Notes under the pieces: model-generated | Database searches by the model: none | What the model saw: the letters and a program-made list of their open reading frames with translations, nothing else | Told to the model about the DNA's origin: nothing | Shown here: positions 23,016 to 29,509 of the stretch, one piece after another | How the letters are laid out: the number at the start of each line of letters is the position of its first letter | Numbering within the stretch: position 1 is the stretch's first letter | Virus record (IMG/VR): IMGVR_UViG_3300031951_014640 | Coordinates: 1-29,524 of that record | DNA: 29,524 bases | Direction: 5' to 3' (one strand) | DNA from: a virus | Position numbers and translations under genes: made by a program

Positions 23016-23087
23016 ATGTGGACAACACCTAGTGCAACTGATATGCGTTTTGGTTTTGAAATCACCATGTACATTGCAAATCGCTAA
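23016..23087 (+). CDS. pqqA: PqqA, coenzyme PQQ precursor peptide
   Basis: A 23-residue ORF beginning MWTTPSATDMRFGFEITM and ending YIANR. It matches the typical proteobacterial PqqA pattern MWTKP..TD.R.GFEVTMY....R, including the Glu15 and Tyr19 that PqqE crosslinks and that supply all carbon and nitrogen of pyrroloquinoline quinone. AAGGAGAG lies before the ATG at good spacing. A promoter-like TATACT lies upstream and a terminator at 23117 closes the unit, so the gene stands alone. No pqqB, pqqC, pqqD or recognisable pqqE is in the window, so the phage would depend on host enzymes. This suggests support for PQQ-dependent methanol or glucose dehydrogenase in the host. The short length leaves some chance of coincidence, but the full-length pattern match makes that small. 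Confidence 0.9.
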   Translation: MWTTPSATDMRFGFEITMYIANR

Positions 23088-23116
23088 TTAGTGATTTACA
23101 ATTAACATGTTTGACG

Positions 23117-23139
23117 AAAGGGTAGCAATGCTACCTTTT
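23117..23139 (+). terminator. Terminator after pqqA
   Basis: AAAGGGTAGC (23117-23126) pairs with GCTACCTTTT (23130-23139) around a 3-base AAT loop, with one G-U pair. The distal T run belongs to the stem, so termination strength is uncertain. Confidence 0.65.
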
Positions 23140-23158
23140 CTTACCTTTGGAGATTTGT

Positions 23159-23308
23159 ATGCCAATGTATGAAACTACTGTAAGAACGCCGCAAGGCGAA
23201 ACTAAAGATCGTGTTTACGCAAAAGATTTACAAGAAGCAAAAATGTTATTTGAGCAGCGTCATGGTCCTAGGAATGTTCCTTATATTCCAAAGATTATAC
23301 CAAGCTAA
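23159..23308 (+). CDS. Small protein of unknown function
   Basis: 49 residues, MPMYETTVRTPQG to PYIPKIIPS, preceded by TTGGAGA at about six bases. The sequence suggests two strands and a helix (YAKDLQEAKMLFEQRHG), a compact fold in which the DLQEAK helix follows a strand, similar in outline to small phage proteins that parse sequence or bind partners. No family recognised. It sits between the pqqA terminator and tRNA-Gln. Confidence 0.65.
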   Translation: MPMYETTVRTPQGETKDRVYAKDLQEAKMLFEQRHGPRNVPYIPKIIPS

Positions 23309-23315
23309 GAACAAT

Positions 23316-23390
23316 TGGGGATTCGTCAAGCGGTAAGACAGCGGATTTTGATTCCGCCATGCGGGGGTTCGAATCCCTCATCCCCTACCA
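23316..23390 (+). tRNA. tRNA-Gln(UUG)
   Basis: TGGGGAT/ATCCCCT acceptor with a U1-U72 mismatch. Anticodon stem GCGGA/TCCGC, loop TTTTGAT (TTG), T arm GGGGG/CCCTC with TTCGAAT, discriminator A, encoded CCA. The weak first pair is also a feature of bacterial tRNA-Gln, which is usually U1-A72. Confidence 0.93.
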
Positions 23391-23397
23391 GTATTAA

Positions 23398-23472
23398 GCC
23401 TCTATCGTTCAACGGATAGGACACTGTGCTACGAACGCAGAAATGGTGGTTCAATTCCATCTAGAGGTACCA
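23398..23472 (+). tRNA. tRNA-Arg(ACG)
   Basis: Acceptor GCCTCTA/TAGAGGT with a G1-U72 wobble. Anticodon stem CTGTG/CGCAG, loop CTACGAA (ACG, needing A-to-I editing by host TadA), T loop TTCAATT, discriminator A, encoded CCA. Confidence 0.93.
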
Positions 23473-23491
23473 GTTGCCTAGGAGATATACC

Positions 23492-23671
23492 ATGGAACAG
23501 AAATTTAAAAAATTTATGCCAATAGGTCAAGTTGCACTAATTAAGATTGATGAACTTGTCAAACGTGGCGGAACTATAATTACCGAAAAACGTGATTATG
23601 TTGAAATTAAACGTATGCAAAGTATTGCACATATTGACCAGCACGGTCGTGTAGAATGGCGTGCGGAATAA
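23492..23671 (+). CDS. Small protein of unknown function
   Basis: 59 residues from the ATG at 23492, which follows GGAGATATACC; a TTG start at 23474 would place this ribosome binding site inside the gene and is rejected. The sequence is basic and strand-rich (FMPIGQVALIKIDELVKRGG, YVEIKRMQSIAHID) and may form a small beta-barrel or nucleic-acid-binding fold. No family recognised. It is followed four bases later by tRNA-His. Confidence 0.65.
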   Translation: MEQKFKKFMPIGQVALIKIDELVKRGGTIITEKRDYVEIKRMQSIAHIDQHGRVEWRAE

Positions 23672-23675
23672 CAAT

Positions 23676-23752
23676 GGTGTTGGTAGCTCAACTGGTAGAG
23701 CCCTGGATTGTGGATCCAGTGGTTGCGGGTTCGAACCCCGTCCTTCACCCCA
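23676..23752 (+). tRNA. tRNA-His(GUG)
   Basis: An encoded G-1 at 23676 faces discriminator C73, the histidine identity pair. Acceptor GTGTTGG/CCTTCAC has two adjacent U-U mismatches at 4-69 and 5-68. Anticodon stem CTGGA/TCCAG, loop TTGTGGA (GTG), T arm GCGGG/CCCCG, encoded CCA. Confidence 0.9.
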
Positions 23753-23770
23753 TTATTTTAAAAGGGTAAT

Positions 23771-24385
23771 ATGAAAGGTTATCAATCTGCAATTTTTGAT
23801 CCTGTCAATTTAGAACATGCTAAGAAAATTGTCTTAACTCCCGATGAAAAATTTCCAAATAGATTTGAGGAGTCAACTAATTATTTTGTTGATATTTTAC
23901 AAAATGAAAACTTAGTTAATCAATATTCTACAGTGTTAGATTTTGGTGTGGGTATGGGTAGAATAAGTAAAGAACTTATTAACCGTTTTAATTGTAAAGT
24001 AGTTGGTAGTGATATAAGTTTAAATATGTTGATTTATGCTACCCAGTATGTAAATAATCCACAAAATTTTGTAACTTGTAATCGGGTAACATATTCTAAT
24101 TCTTTTTATTTATGCATTGCATCTTTCGTATTACAACACGTTGAAAGGCCCATACAAGAAATTGATAATATTTTTGACGTTCTAACACCTAACGGCTATT
24201 TTGTATGCCTCAACAACAGTAAAGAAAGATTAGTTCCCGGCGATTGGAGGGAAGATAATAGTATAATATGGTTCAATGATTATTTTGATGTTTTTTCTTA
24301 CTTAGATAATAGGTTTTTAAAAATTAAAGAGTATTCGTATCCTTTTTTAGAAGATCATAAAATTGTTATTTATAAAAAGCCATAA
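23771..24385 (+). CDS. Class I SAM-dependent methyltransferase
   Basis: 204 residues. Motif I is VLDFGVGMGRISKEL (D57 to G63), the acidic end of strand 2 is VVGSDIS (D81), and FYLCIASFVLQHV corresponds to motif IV, followed by LTPNGYFVCL, the post-motif strand seen in UbiE/Methyltransf_11-type enzymes. Small-molecule methylation is the usual role of this group. AAGGGT precedes the ATG closely. It stands alone between tRNA-His and tRNA-Phe with no operon partner, so nothing points to a substrate. Confidence 0.78.
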   Translation: MKGYQSAIFDPVNLEHAKKIVLTPDEKFPNRFEESTNYFVDILQNENLVNQYSTVLDFGVGMGRISKELINRFNCKVVGSDISLNMLIYATQYVNNPQNFVTCNRVTYSNSFYLCIASFVLQHVERPIQEIDNIFDVLTPNGYFVCLNNSKERLVPGDWREDNSIIWFNDYFDVFSYLDNRFLKIKEYSYPFLEDHKIVIYKKP

Positions 24386-24396
24386 TGTCTAAATAC

Positions 24397-24474
24397 GGAG
24401 AGTGAGCTAGTGTGGTCATTCAGCAGCGGTTTGAAGAGCCGCGGAACTAGGTTCGATTCCTAGACTCTCCACCA
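24397..24474 (+). tRNA. tRNA-Phe(GAA)
   Basis: Acceptor GGAGAGT/ACTCTCC is perfect. Anticodon stem GCGGT/GCCGC, loop TTGAAGA (GAA), T arm CTAGG/CCTAG, discriminator A, encoded CCA. The D arm is enlarged (GTGTGGTCATTC). CTAAATAC directly precedes position 1. Confidence 0.93.
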
Positions 24475-24491
24475 ATATTATAGGAGTAGTT

Positions 24492-24797
24492 ATGTCAGAT
24501 GAAAAAGATAAACTAACACACAGTGAGAGACTACACCAAAAAGAAGTAAAAATCAAAAGACAAATGCAACTTGCAAAGAACTATGGTTATCATAAACTTA
24601 GTTCTAGCATGAGTAAAATGCCTTTTATGCAACAACCTCATCGTCATCACAAAACAAAAATTTTTAATTGTGGTGATCCTAAATGCACTATGTGCGGTAA
24701 TCCTCGCAAGTTTTTTGGTGAAGAAACCATGCAAGAAAAAAAGCACAAACAAGATAAGTTTTACAAAGACGATGGCAAGGACATTGACGAGAATTAA
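24492..24797 (+). CDS. Small conserved phage-type protein with CX4CX2C motif
   Basis: 101 residues. The central CGDPKCTMCGNPRKFFGE segment, followed by a MQEKK stretch, is a motif seen in many small phage and bacterial proteins of unknown function with CXNPR elements. The cysteines may bind zinc or a metal cluster with the His-rich PHRHH stretch just upstream. The ends are highly charged (MSDEKDKLTHSER, HKQDKFYKDDGKD). TAGGAG precedes the ATG. It lies between tRNA-Phe and tRNA(CAU). Confidence 0.7.
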   Translation: MSDEKDKLTHSERLHQKEVKIKRQMQLAKNYGYHKLSSSMSKMPFMQQPHRHHKTKIFNCGDPKCTMCGNPRKFFGEETMQEKKHKQDKFYKDDGKDIDEN

Positions 24798-24801
24798 TAT
24801 T

Positions 24802-24876
24802 GGCAGGATAGCAAAGTGGTAATGCACTTCCTTCATACGGAAGCTATCGGGGGTTCGAATCCCTCTCCTGCTACCA
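24802..24876 (+). tRNA. tRNA with CAU anticodon (elongator Met or Ile2)
   Basis: Acceptor GGCAGGA/TCCTGCT with a G1-U72 wobble. Anticodon stem CTTCC/GGAAG, loop TTCATAC (CAT). T arm GGGGG/CCCTC, discriminator A, encoded CCA. The absence of the three G-C pairs in the anticodon stem argues against the initiator. Met and lysidine-modified Ile cannot be separated by eye. Confidence 0.9.
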
Positions 24877-24900
24877 AATATTTGATTATGTTATATGGTA

Positions 24901-24908
24901 CATAAATA
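24901..24908 (+). promoter_or_regulatory. Candidate late-type promoter with leaderless start
   Basis: CATAAATA, one base from the T4 late octamer and identical to the minus-strand element at 9815-9808, ends five bases before the ATG at 24914. No Shine-Dalgarno sequence fits in between. Confidence 0.45.
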
Positions 24909-24913
24909 ATTTT

Positions 24914-25600
24914 ATGAAAAATATACAATATAACGATTTTACATTTGATATCTATGATGGAAACTTAGGTGCCTATGTATCAGGTGGTGCTGACAGTGCT
25001 TTAATGTTGTATATACTAATGTCTAACATCAAACAACCATTACATATTTTTTCAACTGCTAATGGTAAAAGTAATTATCGTGAACCTATTAATGCACTAA
25101 AAGTCATTAACAGAGTTATGGACATGACAGAGTTTGATCCCAACAATTTGAGATTTCATACACATTGGACAAAACATAAAACAACTGACAATGTTATGTT
25201 GGCTGAATACATGCAAACAATTAAAGTTGATACTTTATATTTTGGTTTTACAAGGCCTCCTCCAAATGGTGCAATAGTTGATTTTGATACAATTGATGTT
25301 GCTGCCCAAGGTGGCATAGATCATGGACTTCAGTTAGATACATATTATGATAATCTGTCTAAGATACCATGGCATTTTTTTCAAAACAAGGAGTTTTCTT
25401 ATCCAAAGTTTACTCAATCGTATAGTTTACCGTTTATAAACATAAACAAACAGAAAATCGCTATGTTATATAAAGAATTGGGTATAGAAGATTTATATAA
25501 GATAACAAGATCCTGTGAGAGTACAACAGTTAATGATCGTCATTGTGGTAATTGTTGGTGGTGCAAAGAACGTATTTGGGGTTTTGGATATTTAGATTAA
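24914..25600 (+). CDS. QueC-like PP-loop ATPase (paralogue 3 of 3)
   Basis: 228 residues with PP-loop SGGADS at 23-28 and C201, C211, C214, C217 (CX9CX2CX2C) in TRSCES...HCGNCWWCKERIWGFGYL. It is closer to the copy at 11076 than to that at 1332, sharing DGN/IYDG near the N-terminus, the ADSA.MLYILMS stretch and the whole C-terminal signature. It stands alone, far from the radical SAM island and just upstream of dnaK, so it is either a dispersed duplicate or has its own role. QueC-type activation of a carboxylate by ATP is expected; the substrate is unknown. Confidence 0.8.
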   Translation: MKNIQYNDFTFDIYDGNLGAYVSGGADSALMLYILMSNIKQPLHIFSTANGKSNYREPINALKVINRVMDMTEFDPNNLRFHTHWTKHKTTDNVMLAEYMQTIKVDTLYFGFTRPPPNGAIVDFDTIDVAAQGGIDHGLQLDTYYDNLSKIPWHFFQNKEFSYPKFTQSYSLPFININKQKIAMLYKELGIEDLYKITRSCESTTVNDRHCGNCWWCKERIWGFGYLD

Positions 25601-25621
25601 CCAACTCTGCTACCACATTCT

Positions 25622-25685
25622 ATTGTTTTTTTATGGAAAACAATGTATAAATATATATATCAGATGCGCCTTACGGGCACTGATA
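25622..25685 (+). promoter_or_regulatory. dnaK upstream region: inverted repeat, late promoter and 5' hairpin
   Basis: A perfect 8-bp inverted repeat, ATTGTTTT (25622-25629) and AAAACAAT (25637-25644), may end the gene upstream. TATAAATA at 25646-25653 is an exact T4 late octamer. TATCAG (25658-25663) pairs with CTGATA (25680-25685) around a bulged TGCGCC/GGGCA stem with loop TTAC, at the predicted 5' end of the dnaK message. Confidence 0.6.
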
Positions 25686-25718
25686 AAAAAATCTTGCTTA
25701 ATTTAAAGGAGAAAAAAT

Positions 25719-27638
25719 ATGTCTAAGATTATAGGTATTGACCTAGGTACGACCAATTCATGTGTAGCCATTGTAGATGGCAAAAACCCAAAAGTAATAG
25801 AGAATAGCGAAGGTGCAAGAACAACACCAAGTATTATCGCCTACATCAACGATGGCGAAATAATGGTAGGTGCTCCTGCTAAACGTCAGGCTATTACAAA
25901 CCCAAAAAATACAATTTACGCATCAAAGCGGCTAATTGGTCGTAAATTTACAGAAGAAGCAGTACAAAAAGATATTGATCTTATCCCTTACAAAATTGTC
26001 AAAGCAGACAATGGCGACGCATGGGTAGAGGTAAATGATAAGAAACTTGCTCCGCCACAAATCAGTGCAGAAGTCTTACGTAAGATGAAGAAAACTGCAG
26101 AAGATTTTTTAGGCGAAGAAGTAACACAAGCAGTTATTACGGTTCCTGCGTACTTTAACGATAGTCAGCGTCAAGCAACAAAAGATGCTGGAAAAATTGC
26201 TGGGCTTGAAGTTTTACGTATTATAAATGAACCAACTGCAGCAGCACTAGCCTACGGAGTAGATAAGAGTGAAAAGAAGGATCGCAAAATCGCTGTTTAT
26301 GATCTTGGTGGTGGCACTTTTGATATATCAATTATTGACATCGCTAATGTGGATGATGATAAACAATTCGAAGTACTTTCCACTAATGGGGATACATTTT
26401 TAGGTGGTGAAGATTTTGATCAGCGCATTATGGACTTTCTAGTTGAAGAATTCAAAAAGGAAAGCGGTGTTGATCTAACAAAAGATGTATTAGCATTACA
26501 AAGACTTAAGGATGCAGCAGAACGTGCTAAGATTGAATTATCCAGTTCAACACAGACTGATGTAAGTTTACCTTACATTACTGCCGACGCATCAGGTCCA
26601 AAGCATTTGAATGTCAAAATTACACGTGCAAAATTTGAGGGCTTAGTTGAAGATTTAATTCAGCGTAGTATCAAGCCTTGCGAAATAGCAGTACGTGATG
26701 CGGGTATACCACTTAATGAAATTGATGAAGTTATCCTTGTTGGTGGTATGACACGTATGCCACGTGTACAAGAAGCAGTAGAAAAGTTTTTTGGCAAAGC
26801 ACCTCGTAAAGATGTAAACCCTGATGAAGCAGTTGCAGTTGGCGCTGCAATTCAAGGTCAAGTTCTTGGTGGTGATCGTAAAGATGTTCTATTGTTAGAT
26901 GTTACACCATTAAGCCTTGGTATTGAAACATTAGGTGGTGTTATGAGTAAACTTATCAAAAAGAATACTACTATCCCTACAAAGGCAAGTCAAACTTTTA
27001 GTACAGCAGATGATAATCAGCCTGCAGTTACAATTAAAGTTTTCCAAGGTGAACGTGAAGTTGTGAGTGGTAATAAAGCACTTGGTGAATTCAATTTAGA
27101 AGGCATTGATCCTGCACCACGCGGCATGCCGCAAATTGAAGTAACATTTGACATTGATGCGAATGGTATCTTATCTGTTAAAGCAGTTGATAAGAAAACC
27201 AACAAAGAAAAAGAAATTACTATCAAAGCTAATTCTGGATTAAGTGACGATGAAATTGACCGCATGGTTAAAGACGCAGAGCTTAATGCAGAAGAAGATA
27301 AGAAAGTAGTTGAACTTGTACAAGCAAGAAATGCATTAGATGGTAACATTAGTAATTTAGAAAATCAAATTACAAATCTTGAAGGTTATATACCTGAAGA
27401 TGAAAAAACTAAATTGCTTGATACATTGACTAAGTACAAAGAAACTGCTAAAGGTGATAGCAAAGAAGATATGGATAAAGCAGCAGAGGAGTTGGGCAAT
27501 CTATATCGTGAAACTATCAAGTATGAAGCAGAAAAGCGTAATAAAGAAATGCCAAATGGTGATCCAAACGCTGAAGTAACGCCAGGTGATCCAACAGTAG
27601 TAGATGCAGAAGTAAAAGAAACAAAAGAAACTAATTAA
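25719..27638 (+). CDS. dnaK: Hsp70 chaperone DnaK, complete
   Basis: 639 residues, full length. The nucleotide-binding domain carries [13 protein letters not shown] (phosphate 1), [23 protein letters not shown] (phosphate 2) and [10 protein letters not shown] (adenosine). The linker [15 protein letters not shown] leads to a substrate-binding domain and a helical lid, and a short tail (PTVVDAEV...) keeps a bacterial-type C-terminus. The sequence reads like a betaproteobacterial DnaK. No dnaJ or grpE is present in the window, so host co-chaperones are needed. AAAGGAG precedes the ATG. A phage-type late promoter and 5' hairpin in place of a sigma32 promoter suggest that an acquired host gene has come under phage control, presumably to aid virion protein folding. 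Confidence 0.95.
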   Translation: MSKIIGIDLGTTNSCVAIVDGKNPKVIENSEGARTTPSIIAYINDGEIMVGAPAKRQAITNPKNTIYASKRLIGRKFTEEAVQKDIDLIPYKIVKADNGDAWVEVNDKKLAPPQISAEVLRKMKKTAEDFLGEEVTQAVITVPAYFNDSQRQATKDAGKIAGLEVLRIINEPTAAALAYGVDKSEKKDRKIAVYDLGGGTFDISIIDIANVDDDKQFEVLSTNGDTFLGGEDFDQRIMDFLVEEFKKESGVDLTKDVLALQRLKDAAERAKIELSSSTQTDVSLPYITADASGPKHLNVKITRAKFEGLVEDLIQRSIKPCEIAVRDAGIPLNEIDEVILVGGMTRMPRVQEAVEKFFGKAPRKDVNPDEAVAVGAAIQGQVLGGDRKDVLLLDVTPLSLGIETLGGVMSKLIKKNTTIPTKASQTFSTADDNQPAVTIKVFQGEREVVSGNKALGEFNLEGIDPAPRGMPQIEVTFDIDANGILSVKAVDKKTNKEKEITIKANSGLSDDEIDRMVKDAELNAEEDKKVVELVQARNALDGNISNLENQITNLEGYIPEDEKTKLLDTLTKYKETAKGDSKEDMDKAAEELGNLYRETIKYEAEKRNKEMPNGDPNAEVTPGDPTVVDAEVKETKETN

Positions 27639-27646
27639 GGTTTCAA

Positions 27647-27721
27647 GCGGGTGTAATTCAGGGGCAGAATGTTTGCTTGCCAAGCAAAATGTCAGGAGTT
27701 CGAATCTCCTCACCCGCTCCA
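27647..27721 (+). tRNA. tRNA-Gly(GCC)
   Basis: Acceptor GCGGGTG/CACCCGC is perfect. Anticodon stem TTTGC/GCAAA, loop TTGCCAA (GCC). T arm AGGAG/CTCCT, discriminator T, encoded CCA. It lies eight bases after the dnaK stop and probably shares its transcript. Confidence 0.95.
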
Positions 27722-27726
27722 ATTTT

Positions 27727-27963
27727 ATGATAATTGTTGAAATTTGCGAAACATCAAATCCTTATTATGCTATGCCAGCTAAAGTAAGGATGCATAGAGA
27801 ATTGTTATTAAACTGGCAAGAAAAAAATCCTAGCTGTAAATTTGAAACGTCCGAAAATTCTAGATATATACTTTTCTATGACGAAAAAGATTATGTCTAC
27901 TTTGCGTTAGCATACCCGTATTATCATAAAAAAATAGAAGATAGTCCTTCGTCTAATGGATAA
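27727..27963 (+). CDS. Small protein of unknown function, squeezed between two tRNAs
   Basis: 78 residues from the ATG at 27727, only five bases after the CCA of tRNA-Gly, with no room for a ribosome binding site; its stop lies 22 bases inside tRNA-Arg(CCG). The sequence (VEICETSNPYYAMPAK, RELLLNWQEKNP, YILFYDEKDYVYFALAYP) suggests an alpha/beta fold with a strand-turn-strand end. An earlier in-frame start inside tRNA-Gly is unlikely. Processing of the flanking tRNAs would leave a message without leader and without stop codon, so expression may need unprocessed transcript. No family recognised. Confidence 0.6.
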   Translation: MIIVEICETSNPYYAMPAKVRMHRELLLNWQEKNPSCKFETSENSRYILFYDEKDYVYFALAYPYYHKKIEDSPSSNG

Positions 27964-28016
27964 GATACTGCATTCCGATTGCATTGATGCAGGTTCGATT
28001 CCTGCAGGACTAACCA
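27942..28016 (+). tRNA. tRNA-Arg(CCG)
   Basis: Acceptor TAGTCCT/AGGACTA is perfect. D arm GTCT/AGAT, anticodon stem CTGCA/TGCAT with one end mismatch, loop TTCCGAT (CCG). T arm GCAGG/CCTGC, discriminator A, encoded CCA. Confidence 0.92.
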
Positions 28017-28018
28017 AA

Positions 28019-28258
28019 ATGAGCTATATAATTACATTTTTCGCTGTGTTTCTTACTGATATAGTAAACACCTACTATATAAAAGCAATTGCTGAAAATA
28101 AACCTTTAATTGCCAGCACACTTGCTGCATTGGTTATGTTAATATATAGTTTTGCACTAGTAAGTTTCGTAAAAGATATTAGTCTTTTAATTCCTGCATT
28201 GCTTGGGGCATTTGCAGGAACATATGTAGCAATGATTTTAAAGAGGAAGAATGGCTGA
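28019..28258 (+). CDS. Small membrane protein, about three transmembrane segments
   Basis: 79 residues from the ATG at 28019, two bases after the CCA of tRNA-Arg(CCG); its stop lies 14 bases inside tRNA-Ser. Hydrophobic segments at about residues 3-21, 30-50 and 53-72 (ending GAFAGTYVAMILKRK) predict two or three membrane helices with a basic C-terminus. Similar small membrane proteins occur in phages, but I know of no assigned function. It has no ribosome binding site and, like its neighbour, would be a leaderless message after tRNA processing. Confidence 0.65.
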   Translation: MSYIITFFAVFLTDIVNTYYIKAIAENKPLIASTLAALVMLIYSFALVSFVKDISLLIPALLGAFAGTYVAMILKRKNG

Positions 28259-28334
28259 GTGGTTTAAGGCAGCGGTCTTGAAAACCGTCGAGGGATAAAA
28301 GCCTCCGTGAGTTCGAATCTCACTTCTTCCGCCA
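28245..28334 (+). tRNA. tRNA-Ser(UGA)
   Basis: A class II tRNA with a long variable arm. Acceptor GGAAGAA/TTCTTCC is perfect. Anticodon loop CTTGAAA (TGA) on stem GCGGT/ACCGT; variable arm GAGGGATAAAAGCCTC; T loop TTCGAAT; discriminator G, encoded CCA. Confidence 0.95.
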
Positions 28335-28341
28335 AAATATT

Positions 28342-29487
28342 ATGACACCAGACGAATTAGTACATATAGGAAATAATTATAGGAATAACACTGAGCCTGA
28401 AAAGGCATTAGAGTGTTATGCAGAAGCATTTATAAAAGAGCCATTAAACATACATGCATGGAATAATTATGGTAATGTATTGCGTGAAATGGGTGAACCA
28501 AAACGTGCAATACCTTTCTTACAACATGCAGTTGCATTAGATGAAAATTATGTTACCGCACAATTTAATCTAAGTGTAGCATATTTGTTAGCTGGTGATT
28601 TAGAACGTGGATTTAAACAATATGAGTGGCGCTGGCAATACGAACACTTAGCAGGAACACTGCCCAATTTAGGTAAGCCTATGTGGGAAGGACAAGATTT
28701 ACGTGATAAAAAGTTATTAGTTCTTTGGGAACAAGGATTAGGGGACACCATACAGTTCGTTAGATTTTTTAAAAATGTTTCAGAATTAGGTGGTAAAGTT
28801 TTATTTCATACTCATATGGGTATGAGTGAGTTGTTTGAAAATAATCCTTACGTATATCAAGTTTCTGATAATCGTGACGACCTAATAGATTACGATTACT
28901 ATATTACTACCATGTCACTGGCTAGAGTATTGAACATCACATTAGATAATTTAGATAGTAGACCTTATATTGAAGCAATACCAAAGTATATAGAACCTTG
29001 GCGTGAACGTTTAGGACCTAAAACAAAAATGCGTGTTGGTGTATGTTGGAGTGGTAGAAAAGACAGTTGGATCAATCAACATAAAGGCATGCATGTTGCT
29101 AGAATGTTGCAGCTTGTTTATGAAAGACCTGACATAGAGTGGATTAACTTATTAGCAGATGCAAATGAAGAAGAAACGCCTTATATATTAAATTCTTCAT
29201 TGCGAGTATTTCCTAGTAGCATACGGCACTGGGGAGATACTGCAGGATTATTACATCATTTAGATTTAATTATAAGTGTAGACACTGCTATAGCACACTT
29301 AGCTGGTGCAATGGGTAAACCGTTATGGATTCCACTGAATAATTATGCAGTTGATTGGAGATATTTATTAAACACATCCTTGCATCCTTGGTATAGCTCT
29401 GCTAGAATATTCAGACAACCAGCAATAGGTGATTGGGGTAGTGTGTTGCAAACTATGCAACAATTTTTGGATAAAGTTAAAATTTAG
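28342..29487 (+). CDS. TPR-domain glycosyltransferase-like protein (GT-B type)
   Basis: 381 residues. About three tetratricopeptide repeats occupy residues 1-85 (ALECYAEAFIKEPLNIHAWNN, then RAIPFLQHAVALDE and AYLLAGDLERGF). The rest resembles the heptosyltransferase/GT9-like GT-B fold: EQGLGDTIQF in the first Rossmann domain, RVGVCWSGRK starting the second, and DLIISVDTAIAHLAGAMGKPLW, the family nucleotide-sugar site. The ATG is seven bases after the CCA of tRNA-Ser with no Shine-Dalgarno sequence. Such TPR-transferases in phages may glycosylate virion or host-surface components. Complete at both ends. Confidence 0.8.
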   Translation: MTPDELVHIGNNYRNNTEPEKALECYAEAFIKEPLNIHAWNNYGNVLREMGEPKRAIPFLQHAVALDENYVTAQFNLSVAYLLAGDLERGFKQYEWRWQYEHLAGTLPNLGKPMWEGQDLRDKKLLVLWEQGLGDTIQFVRFFKNVSELGGKVLFHTHMGMSELFENNPYVYQVSDNRDDLIDYDYYITTMSLARVLNITLDNLDSRPYIEAIPKYIEPWRERLGPKTKMRVGVCWSGRKDSWINQHKGMHVARMLQLVYERPDIEWINLLADANEEETPYILNSSLRVFPSSIRHWGDTAGLLHHLDLIISVDTAIAHLAGAMGKPLWIPLNNYAVDWRYLLNTSLHPWYSSARIFRQPAIGDWGSVLQTMQQFLDKVKI

Positions 29488-29503
29488 ATAACACACTTAA
29501 CAC

Positions 29504-29509
29504 TTGACT
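29504..29509 (+). promoter_or_regulatory. Probable -35 element cut by the window edge
   Basis: TTGACT in CTTGACTTTAAATCC is nearly identical to the tRNA-Glu promoter at 20929-20943 (CTTGACATTAAATCC). The -10 box would fall just outside the window. Confidence 0.4.

Noticed and set aside
17441-24396. CTAAATA heptamers (17442, 18944, 19502, 20124, 24389) as a new promoter class
   Set aside because: By base composition several copies per strand are expected, and spacing to genes varies; only the copies with the TAAATA-N5-ATG layout are kept as a finding.
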